Assembly (NCBI GenBank): GCA_001510135.1
Contig: LFER01000001.1
Span: 1-41,809 of the forward strand
DNA: 41,809 nucleotides
From: Alphaproteobacteria bacterium casp-alpha6
GTDB lineage: Bacteria > Pseudomonadota > Alphaproteobacteria > Rhodobacterales > Rhodobacteraceae
Reading direction: 5' to 3'
In this document: positions 33,663-41,809 of the stretch, piece after piece
Layout of the letters: the number at the start of each line of letters is the position of its first letter
Position numbering within the stretch: position 1 is the first letter of the stretch
Translations under genes and position numbers: made by a program
The notes under the pieces: generated by a model
The model's input: only the letters and a program-made list of their open reading frames with translations
Databases searched by the model: none
Told to the model about the DNA's origin: nothing

Positions 33663-34844
33663 ATGACAGGCCATAATTACGTTTTTACCTCAGAATCTGT
33701 GTCCGAGGGTCACCCGGATAAAGTTTGTGATCGGATATCTGACGCTGTGTTGGATGCCTTTATCGAAGAAGAACCCGAAGCGCGCGTTGCTTGTGAAACC
33801 TTCGCAACAACAAACCGAGTGGTAATAGGAGGTGAAGTGGGGCTTTCTGACAAGGCTAAACTGTCGGAATTCATGGGGCGTATTGATGAAATTGCGCGTG
33901 CTTGCGTCAAGGACATTGGATATGAGCAAGAGAAATTTCATCATGAAACTATCGAAGTTACAAACTTATTGCACGAACAATCCGCTCATATTGCACAAGG
34001 CGTAGACGCCGCAGAAAATAAGGACGAAGGTGCCGGTGATCAGGGTATCATGTTTGGATATGCGACCAAAGAAACCGAAGATCTGATGCCGGCGCCGATC
34101 CAGTACAGCCATGCAATATTGCGCCGGCTGGCGGAGGTTCGCAAAAGTGGAAAAGAACCATCACTGGGTCCAGACGCAAAATCACAACTGTCTGTTGTCT
34201 ATGAAAATGGGAGCCCCGTTGGGGTAACGTCGATTGTTTTGTCCACGCAGCATCTGGATGAAACAATGACATCCGAGGATGTGCGCCATATTGTGGAACC
34301 TTATATCCGTGAAACCCTGCCAGAGGGGTGGATTTCGCCCGAAACGCAGTGGCACGTCAATCCCACTGGAAAATTTGTCATTGGTGGACCTGATGGAGAT
34401 GCAGGCCTTACAGGGCGTAAAATTATTGTCGATACTTATGGTGGTGCCGCTCCGCACGGTGGCGGGGCATTTTCCGGAAAAGACCCGACAAAAGTCGATC
34501 GTTCTGCCGCTTATGCGGCACGATATCTCGCGAAAAACATTGTTGCGGCGGGGCTGGCTGAAAAATGCACACTTCAACTTAGTTATGCAATTGGTGTGTC
34601 CCAACCGTTGTCTATTTACATCGACACTTTTGGAACAGGTACGGTGCATTCAGATATCATTGCAAAAGCAGTGGCAAGATCCATGGATCTTTCGCCGCGC
34701 GGTATTCGCCAACATCTTCAACTCAATAAACCAATTTACCAACGCACGGCCGCCTACGGGCATTTTGGACGCGCGCCAGACGCGGATGGAGGATTTAGTT
34801 GGGAAAAGACCGATTTGGTAGACTCTCTGACGTCGGCTTTGTGA
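33663..34844 (+). CDS. metK: S-adenosylmethionine synthetase MetK
   Basis: A 393-residue enzyme that makes SAM from methionine and ATP. It has the ATP motif [12 protein letters not shown] and the P-loop-like [23 protein letters not shown], and begins with [16 protein letters not shown]. Length and motif order match the family. It is preceded by the riboswitch and followed by a strong terminator, so it can be a single-gene unit. The trmB gene that often follows metK in relatives is not here. Confidence 0.97.
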   Translation: MTGHNYVFTSESVSEGHPDKVCDRISDAVLDAFIEEEPEARVACETFATTNRVVIGGEVGLSDKAKLSEFMGRIDEIARACVKDIGYEQEKFHHETIEVTNLLHEQSAHIAQGVDAAENKDEGAGDQGIMFGYATKETEDLMPAPIQYSHAILRRLAEVRKSGKEPSLGPDAKSQLSVVYENGSPVGVTSIVLSTQHLDETMTSEDVRHIVEPYIRETLPEGWISPETQWHVNPTGKFVIGGPDGDAGLTGRKIIVDTYGGAAPHGGGAFSGKDPTKVDRSAAYAARYLAKNIVAAGLAEKCTLQLSYAIGVSQPLSIYIDTFGTGTVHSDIIAKAVARSMDLSPRGIRQHLQLNKPIYQRTAAYGHFGRAPDADGGFSWEKTDLVDSLTSAL

Positions 34845-34869
34845 TTTTTTCTTTTACAACCGATCAATC

Positions 34870-34898
34870 GGCCAAGCTCTTGAGCTTGGCCTTTTTTT
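34870..34898 (+). terminator. Strong intrinsic terminator of metK
   Basis: GGCCAAGCTC (34870-34879) pairs perfectly with GAGCTTGGCC (34882-34891) around a two-base TT loop, followed by seven T (34892-34898). The tight loop means the innermost pairs probably open. Confidence 0.92.
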
Positions 34899-35015
34899 GT
34901 GCCGATCATAACCGTGAAATCTGTACCCATTGAAACCTCGTCTTTCTGCGCGGCTTGTGAGATTATTAAAATCTGGTTAACCTCTGAACAGACAGGTTTT
35001 GCCAGAGAGGTACCC

Positions 35016-35810
35016 ATGCAACAGGCCCATGATTTTCTTGAAGAAGCCGCGACGCTCGCGGGCCTCCTTGAAAATCAATCTGAAAATCTTTTTGACATAG
35101 TCACCTTGTTCAAATCTTGGACCATAAATGATGTGATTGGGCATCTTTACATGTTCGATGTTGCGGCTTTGAAAACGCTCGAAAGCGGGCAGGCGTTTGA
35201 TACATTTTTCGCACCGATCAGTGCTGGATTAAATCAGGGAAAGACCCTTTTGGAAACACAATATCCGTTTTTGGGCGATTTGCGCGGCCGGGCTCTCTTT
35301 GACACTTGGCTTGAAAATACAGAAATCCTGGGCCAGGCCTATGCGCTTGCTGACCCAAAACTGCGGGTAAAATGGGCCGGCCCCGACATGAGTGCGCTGT
35401 CAAGCATCACCGCTCGCCAAATGGAAACATGGGCGCATGGACATGAAATATTTGATGCATTGGGAGAACAGCGAAAAGAAGGAGATCGCATCAAAAATAT
35501 CTGTCACCTTGGGGTGTCTACCTTCGGATGGACGTTTGTGAACCGTAAAATGGAAATTCCAGAACCCGTCCCTTTTGTTGAATTGACTGCACCAAGTGGG
35601 CAGATCTGGACATGGAATGATCCAGCATCACACACCTCTGTGCGGGGCAGTGCCGTTGAATTTGCACAAGTCGTCACACAAGTTCGGTGTTTTGAAGACA
35701 CCAACCTTGAGGCCATCGGTCCATCTGCGCAGCTTTGGATGTCTCTGGCACAGTGCTTTGCAGGAAATCCGGAATCCCCGCCTGCCAAAGGCAGCCGATA
35801 TCAGGTCTAA
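35016..35810 (+). CDS. TIGR03084-type / mycothiol-maleylpyruvate-isomerase-like protein
   Basis: A 264-residue soluble protein. The N-terminal helical bundle has the DinB/MDMPI pattern: WTINDVIGHLYMFDVAAL with a metal-ligand histidine, and a second histidine in METWAHGHEIFDALG. The C-terminal region ends with WMSLAQCFAGNPESPPAKG. Such proteins are labelled TIGR03084 and are probably metal-binding; the activity is unknown. GAGAGG (35005-35010) supports ATG 35016, although the frame opens earlier at 34899 inside the metK terminator. The 149 bases after it contain a GTAGGC/GCCTAC hairpin without a T-run. Confidence 0.8.
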   Translation: MQQAHDFLEEAATLAGLLENQSENLFDIVTLFKSWTINDVIGHLYMFDVAALKTLESGQAFDTFFAPISAGLNQGKTLLETQYPFLGDLRGRALFDTWLENTEILGQAYALADPKLRVKWAGPDMSALSSITARQMETWAHGHEIFDALGEQRKEGDRIKNICHLGVSTFGWTFVNRKMEIPEPVPFVELTAPSGQIWTWNDPASHTSVRGSAVEFAQVVTQVRCFEDTNLEAIGPSAQLWMSLAQCFAGNPESPPAKGSRYQV

Positions 35811-35959
35811 ATCAAAAGCTCTGCTCTAGGCTTTGTAGGCTTATTGAACGCCTACTGTGCGGTTTTGATCCGTTTTGACCCGGTCTATTGGTCTATTTAA
35901 TTGTCTTTTGTTCAAATTTATATTAACTAAAGACAGGGTTTTACTTGTAAGATCAGACG

Positions 35960-36829
35960 ATGGAGTTAGAAGCGTTACATTTGAAGGTGCGTGGGCAGTT
36001 TGCCTTGGTGGGCTTTGAGAAAGGCTCGCGCAGGACAATTGATCTTACACCGACCGGACAAAAACAAAGAGGGCTTTTGGCCCTTTTGGCCTACGGTTCA
36101 AATCGCACATTGTCGCGCCACTGGTTACGTCAACACCTCTGGAGCGATCGGGGCAATGAACAGGCACAGGCAAGCCTTCGTAAAGCGCTTCAAAGCTTGA
36201 AGGCGATTGATTGCACGCCTTTCGAGCTTATTGTGAATACACAAACTGCCATAAGATTGAGCGATCATATCGAATTAGATACCTCCGGCAGCTCAGCTCT
36301 TTTTGAGGATCTGGATATAAAAGATCCAATGTTTAACGACTGGCTGTCCAAATTGCGCCATGATATCGATGGCAAAATACAAATGTTGGACCGTGGCAAT
36401 ATGGCTATCCGACATGCTGAAACGATCCGAATTGTCAGCAATAGTGTGCCAGGAAATGATGCTGATTTTATCTTTGTACAAAACCTCGCAGATACTTTGT
36501 CCGCACGTCTCAGATCACTTGGGCCTGTAGAAATTGTTCACGCCGGTTCGGATGGTAAAGCGCAGAAAGGCAAAGGTAAGGATCTTTTGTTGATCCGGAT
36601 GAGTTCAGCCTTGTTGAACCAAAAGTGGAGTGCACAAATTTCCGTCTACAAAGGCGGCTGGGAGCCTGTGTTTCTGTTAAGTGATAGTTTCAACCGGAGT
36701 TCCAATTTTCAAAGCGCATGTGATCAAAATGATGTCCATGAATTTGCAGCAAAATTGGTGAATCGCATTATTCTGGCGAGCGGGCTCGAAAAAAAAATAG
36801 TCTTTATTTTTCGATTCAAAATGCGGTGA
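35960..36829 (+). CDS. SARP-like transcriptional activator, N-terminal part (frame broken)
   Basis: The first about 100 residues form an OmpR/SARP-type winged helix: QRGLLALLAYGSNRTLSRHWLRQHLWSDRGNEQAQASLRKALQSLKA is the helical core seen in SARP and BTAD regulators. A linker and an alpha/beta region follow to residue 289. The frame then runs out just after a run of nine A (36789-36797). One extra A (or two fewer) would join it to the next reading frame as ...KNSLYFSIQNAVTRLYSF. Together the two parts make a protein of about 530 residues, a normal size for a SARP-TPR regulator. Either a frameshift mutation or slippage at the A-run explains this. Confidence 0.75.
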   Translation: MELEALHLKVRGQFALVGFEKGSRRTIDLTPTGQKQRGLLALLAYGSNRTLSRHWLRQHLWSDRGNEQAQASLRKALQSLKAIDCTPFELIVNTQTAIRLSDHIELDTSGSSALFEDLDIKDPMFNDWLSKLRHDIDGKIQMLDRGNMAIRHAETIRIVSNSVPGNDADFIFVQNLADTLSARLRSLGPVEIVHAGSDGKAQKGKGKDLLLIRMSSALLNQKWSAQISVYKGGWEPVFLLSDSFNRSSNFQSACDQNDVHEFAAKLVNRIILASGLEKKIVFIFRFKMR

Positions 36830-37548
36830 CGCGGCTTTACTCTTTCAAAGAAGGGGCCTTGGATGAGGCAGCCCAAATTTTAGATACGAATATTTACCTT
36901 GATCGCAGTGGAATAATAAGTGCCTTGTCCGCGTCGGTTCTTTTGGCGCGCTCTGTTGAGTATCTGGATGTGTCTCCTGCCTTAAAGGAGACGATGATCA
37001 CGCGTGCTGATGATGCTCTTTACCTCGGATCAGATCATGCCTTTGTAAATGCCTTGGTTGCTCGTGTGTTTCTCAATATTTCTGGTGAGCACAGCAAAGG
37101 CTATGAGCTTGCCAATAAAGCAGTCCTCTTAGATCCACAAAACCCTTATGCGTTAAATAGCGCCGCGGCGGCGCAATCATTTTTGGGTGCCCCCAAAGAA
37201 GCACAAATTCTTGCTCGAAAGTCGCAGAAATTTGCAAAATCCCAGCCCAATGAATTCTGGTTTGATGCAGGATTTTCTCTGAGCGCCGCTTCGGCTGGCG
37301 ACATTACCGCTGCGCGAAACGCCGCCCTGCAATCCCACCAAAAGATGAGAAGCTTTAGACCGGCTCTCCGGTGGTTGGTGGCCTATAGTTATTATGAGCG
37401 TGATTTCAAAATGGCCAGTGAATATACGCGCCGCCTTAAAATTTTGGAACCAGATTTTCACCCGTCGTCATTGCTTGAACCTTCATATCCGGTCGCCATC
37501 CTTCGGCAAGCGGGTGTTATTGATCGGATTGGCGAAGTTTTAGGTTAA
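36826..37548 (+). CDS. SARP-like transcriptional activator, C-terminal TPR part
   Basis: A 240-residue all-helical region with TPR-like repeats, for example SKGYELANKAVLLDPQNPYALNSAAAAQSFLG and FKMASEYTRRLKILEPDFHPS. It overlaps the upstream stop by four bases (GTGA) and lies in the +1 frame relative to the N-terminal part. Alone it has no DNA-binding domain, and no Shine-Dalgarno precedes GTG 36826, so independent translation would depend on coupling. It is best read as the second half of one regulator. The gene converges on the protease at 37660. Confidence 0.7.
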   Translation: MTRLYSFKEGALDEAAQILDTNIYLDRSGIISALSASVLLARSVEYLDVSPALKETMITRADDALYLGSDHAFVNALVARVFLNISGEHSKGYELANKAVLLDPQNPYALNSAAAAQSFLGAPKEAQILARKSQKFAKSQPNEFWFDAGFSLSAASAGDITAARNAALQSHQKMRSFRPALRWLVAYSYYERDFKMASEYTRRLKILEPDFHPSSLLEPSYPVAILRQAGVIDRIGEVLG

Positions 37549-37659
37549 TTTTTTCACAGTTAAACAGCGAATTTAAGAGCTTTTCTAAGACGATCTCGGA
37601 TTTGAAAAATATTTGTGCCTGCCCTGACGTAGGCAGACGTGTTAATTTAAATGTTAGCT

Positions 37660-39378
37660 TTATGTGATCGACCATTCTTTCGCGGCAAGAGCAGCCGCGG
37701 CAGAGGTGCCGGAAACGGAGAAGAGTTTCTTGCCCCCGTTTGCGCAAGCCAATCTTCCCGAGGAAATACCTTCAGGATCAACGAGAATTTGTCGACCAGG
37801 TGATTGATTTGGATCTTTATACGCTCCGCAATACCATGCCGTTGTTATATTCTGTCCCATTTTTTGCAGCGCAGCGACAGAAATCATCCGGTCATGTTGG
37901 CAGGTTGCCATGATGGATGCGCTGCCTGATCTTTTTACCTTGGCACCTGCATCATCCCCCATCAGCGCATTCCCAGAAACATCATGGTGACGATAGTCTT
38001 TATCCATGAAGTAAGATTGTCTCTTCGCCAAGGGGCTAGATAAATAGGCCGCGGCATCATCGCGCAGTACCCAAAACTGGGGATCATGCAGATCATGCTT
38101 CAGCGCATGTAGCTTAATTTTCCATCGCCCTGAAGGTGCAGTGACATCCCCATGACGTCTAGAGGCAGTTGGCGCGATGCTCAATCTCATCTGAAATTGA
38201 TTGTTTCTGATTTTCCGGCAGCTGACAGCACCGATAACTTTTCCAAAAAATGTCAACGTGCTGAATTCATTACTGTGCAGAACCACCTCAGCTGATTTAC
38301 CGTCAGGGTTCGTCAGGGTCATTAAAAATTCATCGTCACATCCCACACAAAGTTCAATGGTATTGGTGGAATAATCGTGGGGTTCAATGAACCAAGTCAA
38401 TTCGTATGTTACATCGCCTTTTTGCGCATTTCCAAGGGTCGCATGGATTTTGTCTTGCCGATGATTTCCCATAGGCACAAAAAGGGAGACATTTTTATTT
38501 TGGTTCAACGAATAGGAAATTTGGCGCGCAATAGGGTGTTGCCCATCGTGTGGCCCACCCATGAAACCAAATGACAATACGATCCCGAGAGAAACATCTT
38601 TGTTTTGAGCTTGTCCCCACTGTTGCGCCCTTTTTGCCAGAGCTTCAATAGCAATGCCAACGATGCTTGTTAATGTATCTCCAGTGCTATCCATTACCGC
38701 GTTTACAGGCAATTCAAGCCCCATCAATTTGGTCCTGTCCGGTGCTGCGAGATGGGCCATTGCGGTTCCATGGCTGAACCCGTGCCACCTGTAGAGGGGC
38801 AAAATATTTTTTTGCCGCGCAAACGTGCTTTTGGGATAATTGGTTCCAAGATCTCTCAAGACGTTCTTTTCGCCTTCTTTTTGCATTTGCGTGCAGTATT
38901 TGGCGATGCCTTCTTGCCCGATAAAACTTACAGCCTCCTTGCCGCTGTCCAAATCCATAAAGCCGATGTCAACAAATCGGCAGACACCGAGGTCATCCAA
39001 AAATGTCTTGTTCCAAAACGCGATACCAACATCAATGATGCCGATGATTTTTTCTTCTGTGCGCTGCCCTTCGGTGTTTTCCAAATTTTCTAATGTCGAA
39101 AGCACGCTCTCTTGCGCTGATTTACATAATGGAGAGAGGAAATAATCAGCGTCTGGATCTAACGCAGCCATTTTTCCTTGTAATACTTTCAGACTGGACA
39201 ATCCTTCAAAGGCGATTTTTGTAGTCTCGCGCGGTGTTCCATCAGCCTTTTTCAAGGGCACGGGGATCAGCTGATAATGGTCGTTTTTTCTGGTCTCTGA
39301 TGATTGCAAAGCCGCGAGAGCTGTGGGTAAAAAGTTCCACGGAATAAAAGACTTCTTAGGTGTTTCAAATTTAAACAT
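37660..39378 (-). CDS. Subtilisin-like serine peptidase (S8) without signal peptide
   Basis: A 572-residue protein. The catalytic triad of S8 peptidases can be placed at D116 (IGIIDVGIAFWN), H203 (GFSHGTAMAHLAA) and S559 (SGTSAAAALAA), with an LSFGFMGG substrate strand and a GN near residue 300 for the oxyanion hole. Between H203 and S559 lies a large insertion (about 300-540) including a beta-rich stretch, so the serine is very near the C-terminus. There is no signal peptide or propeptide, so it should act in the cytoplasm, unlike most subtilases. Its ATG directly abuts the stop of the PAP2 gene (TAAATG), so it is translated with it. Confidence 0.85.
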   Translation of the reverse strand: MFKFETPKKSFIPWNFLPTALAALQSSETRKNDHYQLIPVPLKKADGTPRETTKIAFEGLSSLKVLQGKMAALDPDADYFLSPLCKSAQESVLSTLENLENTEGQRTEEKIIGIIDVGIAFWNKTFLDDLGVCRFVDIGFMDLDSGKEAVSFIGQEGIAKYCTQMQKEGEKNVLRDLGTNYPKSTFARQKNILPLYRWHGFSHGTAMAHLAAPDRTKLMGLELPVNAVMDSTGDTLTSIVGIAIEALAKRAQQWGQAQNKDVSLGIVLSFGFMGGPHDGQHPIARQISYSLNQNKNVSLFVPMGNHRQDKIHATLGNAQKGDVTYELTWFIEPHDYSTNTIELCVGCDDEFLMTLTNPDGKSAEVVLHSNEFSTLTFFGKVIGAVSCRKIRNNQFQMRLSIAPTASRRHGDVTAPSGRWKIKLHALKHDLHDPQFWVLRDDAAAYLSSPLAKRQSYFMDKDYRHHDVSGNALMGDDAGAKVKRSGSASIMATCQHDRMISVAALQKMGQNITTAWYCGAYKDPNQSPGRQILVDPEGISSGRLACANGGKKLFSVSGTSAAAALAAKEWSIT

Positions 39379-40485
39379 TTAGCGTGTTCCCAGATGATTG
39401 AGTTCCAAAAGCGTTTTGGTGGCAATAAATCGAATGATAGGATCGGCCTCTTTGTTGATCTGATTTACCGGATCCATAGCCGTGGCATCTTGTGAGACGT
39501 TCAATTCGGCATAGTCTTCAACAGGGGCATACCCTCTAGGAAGCTCGGAAGGGTGATCTGTTTCAGGCAAATGAACCGAAAACGATTGAGTGGATTTCAT
39601 CGCTTTGAGGTTCAGTCCAAACACCCGATCAAGCAGCTTTGCTGCCAGCGCGTCGCCCAAAACAGCTCCTGCAGTACTGTCCACAGGGTAGTGAACCCCT
39701 GCAAAAGAGCGATTGTTGGCAATGCGCGCAGCAATTCGGCGCATATCGATCTGGTCTTTGCCAAAAAACATGTATCCCACAAATCGTGCCATCATAAAGC
39801 TCTGGGTTGCATGGCCGCTGGGAAAGCTGTTGTGGCTGGGCGTTTGAATGACTGGTCTTATTTCAGGACAAAGATGCGCTGGACGTCCCAGCGAGAAATT
39901 GAATTTCACTTCCGCAATCAGCGAAAATGTCGCGTTCAATATCAATTGAAGCAGATGAACAGTCCATGGCATGGAAGACGGGTTGAGCGGTGCGATCAGA
40001 CCAAAAAAACTAAGAATATCGTTCAGCTGCAGGTTAATTTCTTCGAGCCGCTCGGAACGTTGCCAAATCATATCGCGCAGATGATCCCGCTCTGATTTCC
40101 AAAATGCTTCGTTCTGTTCAATTGCGCTGAGGTCCAAAGTAACAAACGGGGTATCTTTTTCCAAAACCTGAACAGGTCCGGGGAAATCCCCTTCGACACG
40201 CAGATCTTTCAAAAGTGCCTTTTCGAACAAAACGGAAAAATGCCGTGAATGAAGCTGGTCAAATTTAGGTGTACCCCCTTTGGGAACGCCGTTTGCTCCG
40301 GTGGTTGTACTGTCATTTGCAAGCGCCTGTGCAACCGTATCCAACGCAGAAGACACCGCACCACTGGACGCCTGACCAGCATAGCTGAGTTCAGGGACCA
40401 CAGCCCCATAGGCCCTCGAAGACCTAACATCTTTGAAATCTTTAAAATCCTTGAAATCTTTAAACGCATTCACAGAATAAGGCAT
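39379..40485 (-). CDS. PAP2 / vanadium haloperoxidase-superfamily protein
   Basis: A 368-residue protein with all three superfamily motifs: K194-x6-R201-P202 (KFNFSLGRP), PSGH at 222-225 and R259-x5-H265-x3-D269 (RSFAGVHYPVD). These residues bind phosphate in acid phosphatases or vanadate in haloperoxidases. It has no clear membrane spans, which leans towards the soluble haloperoxidase-like branch. The N-terminus is odd: four FKD repeats at residues 8-19. CGGAG precedes the ATG at 40485 at slightly long spacing. It is the first gene of a two-gene unit with the S8 peptidase. Enzyme activity is not decided by sequence. Confidence 0.85.
   Translation of the reverse strand: MPYSVNAFKDFKDFKDFKDVRSSRAYGAVVPELSYAGQASSGAVSSALDTVAQALANDSTTTGANGVPKGGTPKFDQLHSRHFSVLFEKALLKDLRVEGDFPGPVQVLEKDTPFVTLDLSAIEQNEAFWKSERDHLRDMIWQRSERLEEINLQLNDILSFFGLIAPLNPSSMPWTVHLLQLILNATFSLIAEVKFNFSLGRPAHLCPEIRPVIQTPSHNSFPSGHATQSFMMARFVGYMFFGKDQIDMRRIAARIANNRSFAGVHYPVDSTAGAVLGDALAAKLLDRVFGLNLKAMKSTQSFSVHLPETDHPSELPRGYAPVEDYAELNVSQDATAMDPVNQINKEADPIIRFIATKTLLELNHLGTR
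40429..40464 (-). repeat. Four 9-bp tandem repeats encoding (FKD)x4
   Basis: On the minus strand the units are TTTAAAGAT, TTCAAGGAT, TTTAAAGAT and TTCAAAGAT. Each is nine bases and codes F-K-D; the first and third are identical and the others differ by one or two bases. Gain or loss of units would keep the frame of the PAP2 gene. Confidence 0.9.
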
Positions 40486-40802
40486 GAGGTATATCTCCGA
40501 TAAAACAATGAGCTGAAGCTAACAATTCGGTAGGTTTTTGATGATAGAGAAAATCGCGCTTGATCAAAAATTCACGCATAATTCGCGTTCTTGATCTGTT
40601 TGCGGCCAATTTCTGTTCTCTAAGGTTAGAACACAAGAGGGTAGGGGCTGAGATCGTTTTCAGACAAAGGGATAGAAAGGTGAAAATTTGCGATAAATAG
40701 GGCGCAAAAAGGAGCGGATTTGATCCGCAATGCTCAATTAAAAATACAGACTTTTGTCATATTTTACTGTCGAAAGTTAATTTTCTTATTGGGCGCCAAT
40801 GG
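40486..40802. other. 317-base divergent intergenic region
   Basis: This gap lies between the PAP2 and lipoprotein starts and should hold both promoters. It contains the palindrome TTGATCAA (40560-40567) with a further TTGATC at 40591-40596, and a GCGGAT/ATCCGC hairpin with a three-base loop (40714-40728). No reading frame or RNA gene is convincing. A TTTTGTCATATTTTACTG stretch near 40753-40770 is a possible lipoprotein promoter. Confidence 0.5.
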
Positions 40803-41636
40803 ATGCGTAAAACACTATATTTATTGATAGTGAGCCTGCTCTGTGCCTGTGGGGGCGGTGTGAAAGATACACCTACCAATCAAACCTCCGCCGGTGGAGG
40901 AACAGTTACAACGCCTTCTGGCGGACCTCAAGTCCCAACAGAGTTTCGTTTGATGGAAACACTGCCCGACAACCACAGCGTGGTTCGGTTTTATCAATCC
41001 CAAGAGGGCGCCGTTTACACAGGACTTGTGGCGGGACAAGAAATTGCACGCGATCTTGCAGTTGGTAACCTGACTGTTCATGGAGCTCGCAACACTTTGC
41101 CCAATGACCAATATAGTATCTCAGGTCGGGCAACGACATCGCGCGGTATGGACCTTAATCTATTAATACGCGGGCTTTTTTTGAACAGTGACGGCACGGA
41201 ATATGTGACGCGCATGTTTGTGAGCAACAGTAACGGGAACAATGCCTATTTCGTTCAAGGAACGCCAGCCTCCTCTTTGCCATCTGGCAGCGCAGCTTAC
41301 AAAGGTTTTGCCGAAATTTCACGCAATGATGGATCCGGAGTGCGCCAAGAGGGAAATTTCGAACTTTGGATCAATTTCAATCAAGCCGTTCCAACGGGGC
41401 GTATCACGGCATCGACCCAAGACTATATATTCACTGCCTCAGATGTGACAGTGGATCCAAAAACCGCAGAGTTGCAAACAATGAATGCGCTAATCGGACA
41501 TAAACTGGGCCAACATAAGCCGGCGCATCTCCATGGAAATATTCTGGGACTGACTGGTCAAGGGGTTGGCGGAATCGTTTTATCGACGGAAATTGGACCG
41601 GAAGGCTTTGTTGGGGCATTTTTGGGTAAAAAATAA
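40803..41636 (+). CDS. TbpB-like surface lipoprotein
   Basis: A 277-residue lipoprotein with a signal peptide and the lipobox LLCAC (cysteine about 16), followed by a low-complexity linker (GGGVKDTPTNQTSAGGGTV). The mature C-terminal part has the eight-strand barrel pattern of transferrin-binding-protein-like lipoproteins: GFAEISRNDGSG, GNFELWINFNQAVPTGRITAS, AHLHGNILGLTGQGVGGIVLS and a terminal GAFLGKK. Relatives are surface-exposed and usually exported by a Slam outer-membrane protein, often encoded next door. The ligand is unknown. ATG 40803 follows an A/T-rich leader without a strong Shine-Dalgarno. Confidence 0.78.
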   Translation: MRKTLYLLIVSLLCACGGGVKDTPTNQTSAGGGTVTTPSGGPQVPTEFRLMETLPDNHSVVRFYQSQEGAVYTGLVAGQEIARDLAVGNLTVHGARNTLPNDQYSISGRATTSRGMDLNLLIRGLFLNSDGTEYVTRMFVSNSNGNNAYFVQGTPASSLPSGSAAYKGFAEISRNDGSGVRQEGNFELWINFNQAVPTGRITASTQDYIFTASDVTVDPKTAELQTMNALIGHKLGQHKPAHLHGNILGLTGQGVGGIVLSTEIGPEGFVGAFLGKK

Positions 41637-41684
41637 TCTTACTTTATCTGAAAAAGATAATTAATGCGTTGATATAAATGCATT

Positions 41685-41711
41685 TTGTCAAAGATCCAAA
41701 TTTTTTATAAT
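41685..41711 (+). promoter_or_regulatory. Possible promoter of the last, partial gene
   Basis: TTGTCA (41685-41690) and TATAAT (41706-41711) are good hexamers but only 15 bases apart. A GGGGG ribosome-binding site follows at 41736-41740. Confidence 0.4.
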
Positions 41712-41746
41712 CTTTTTTTTTGAAAGGATAAAAAAGGGGGTTGCGT

Positions 41747-41809
41747 GTGTTGCTTGGTTTAATTAGAAGGGCCTTCACCGGCGGGTTGGCGACGATGCGC
41801 TGGTGGCTG
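41747..41809 (+). CDS. Start of a possible exported protein, cut by the window end
   Basis: From GTG 41747 a frame stays open to the end of the window and encodes 21 residues beginning MLLGLIRRAFTGG and ending MRWWL, which could be the start of a signal peptide. GGGGG at 41736-41740 lies six bases before it. Its place just after a TbpB-like lipoprotein suggests a Slam-type exporter, but too little is visible to confirm this. Confidence 0.45.
   Translation, partial: MLLGLIRRAFTGGLATMRWWL

Noticed and set aside
1-41809. CRISPR array, tRNA or rRNA genes, complete insertion sequences
   Set aside because: No regularly spaced direct repeats, no tRNA-like cloverleaf with a CCA end, no rRNA stretch and no transposase were seen on either strand.

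Overview
The window looks like a chromosomal segment from a marine alphaproteobacterium of the Rhodobacterales (Roseobacter group), with G+C near one half by eye, which is low for that group. This rests on four things: a DMSP lyase DddP with every expected metal-site residue, the irr / fabA-fabB-fabI neighbourhood, a SAM/SAH-type riboswitch in front of metK (an element known mainly from Rhodobacterales), and the phoH-ybeY-corC-lnt-metK order. No tRNA, rRNA, CRISPR array or complete insertion sequence was seen.

Layout. 1-516 is the tail of a DUF815 ATPase. 520-3123 looks accessory: an orphan integrase-type arm DNA-binding protein, a small DUF6641-like protein and a membrane-anchored NYN-type nuclease, separated by DNA with inverted repeats. 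3196-6040 holds a DMT exporter, an amine-oxidising flavoprotein and a cupin. 6237-6324 is a candidate small RNA of the CcsR/cuckoo type, with an anti-Shine-Dalgarno loop and a strong terminator. 6361-8562 has a threonine-dehydratase-like enzyme and an agmatinase-family ureohydrolase. 8599-9687 is a nitric-oxide module: NsrR facing a 51-residue membrane protein and a group III truncated haemoglobin. 9688-13859 is the unsaturated fatty-acid operon fabA-fabB-fabI, divergent from irr and a quinone-reductase-like gene.

14002-14995 is a broken alpha/beta hydrolase. 15057-17230 is a haem-dependent N-demethylase-like gene divergent from dddP. 17298-28367 is mostly housekeeping: acetyltransferase, purB, an orphan fliG, an acyltransferase, a DUF1223 protein, acnA, an enoyl-CoA hydratase, a glycosyltransferase-like protein of unknown function and miaB. 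28603-29461 holds two related envelope proteins; the first, with an OmpA domain, is broken by an in-frame stop.

29622-34844 runs phoH, ybeY, corC, lnt and riboswitch-controlled metK, closed by a strong terminator. 35016-35810 is a TIGR03084-type protein. 35960-41809 is the least ordinary end: a SARP-like regulator split at a nine-A run, converging on a directly abutting pair (PAP2/vanadium-haloperoxidase-like enzyme and subtilisin-like protease, neither with a signal peptide), then a TbpB-like surface lipoprotein and the start of another gene.

How the parts work together. irr links iron and haem status to its neighbourhood, NsrR probably controls the globin pair, dddP releases DMS and acrylate from algal DMSP, and the riboswitch tunes SAM synthesis. 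Best candidates for something undescribed are the SARP / S8 protease / PAP2 locus, the 520-3123 accessory block, and the paired IWVDP-GC-HW envelope proteins.
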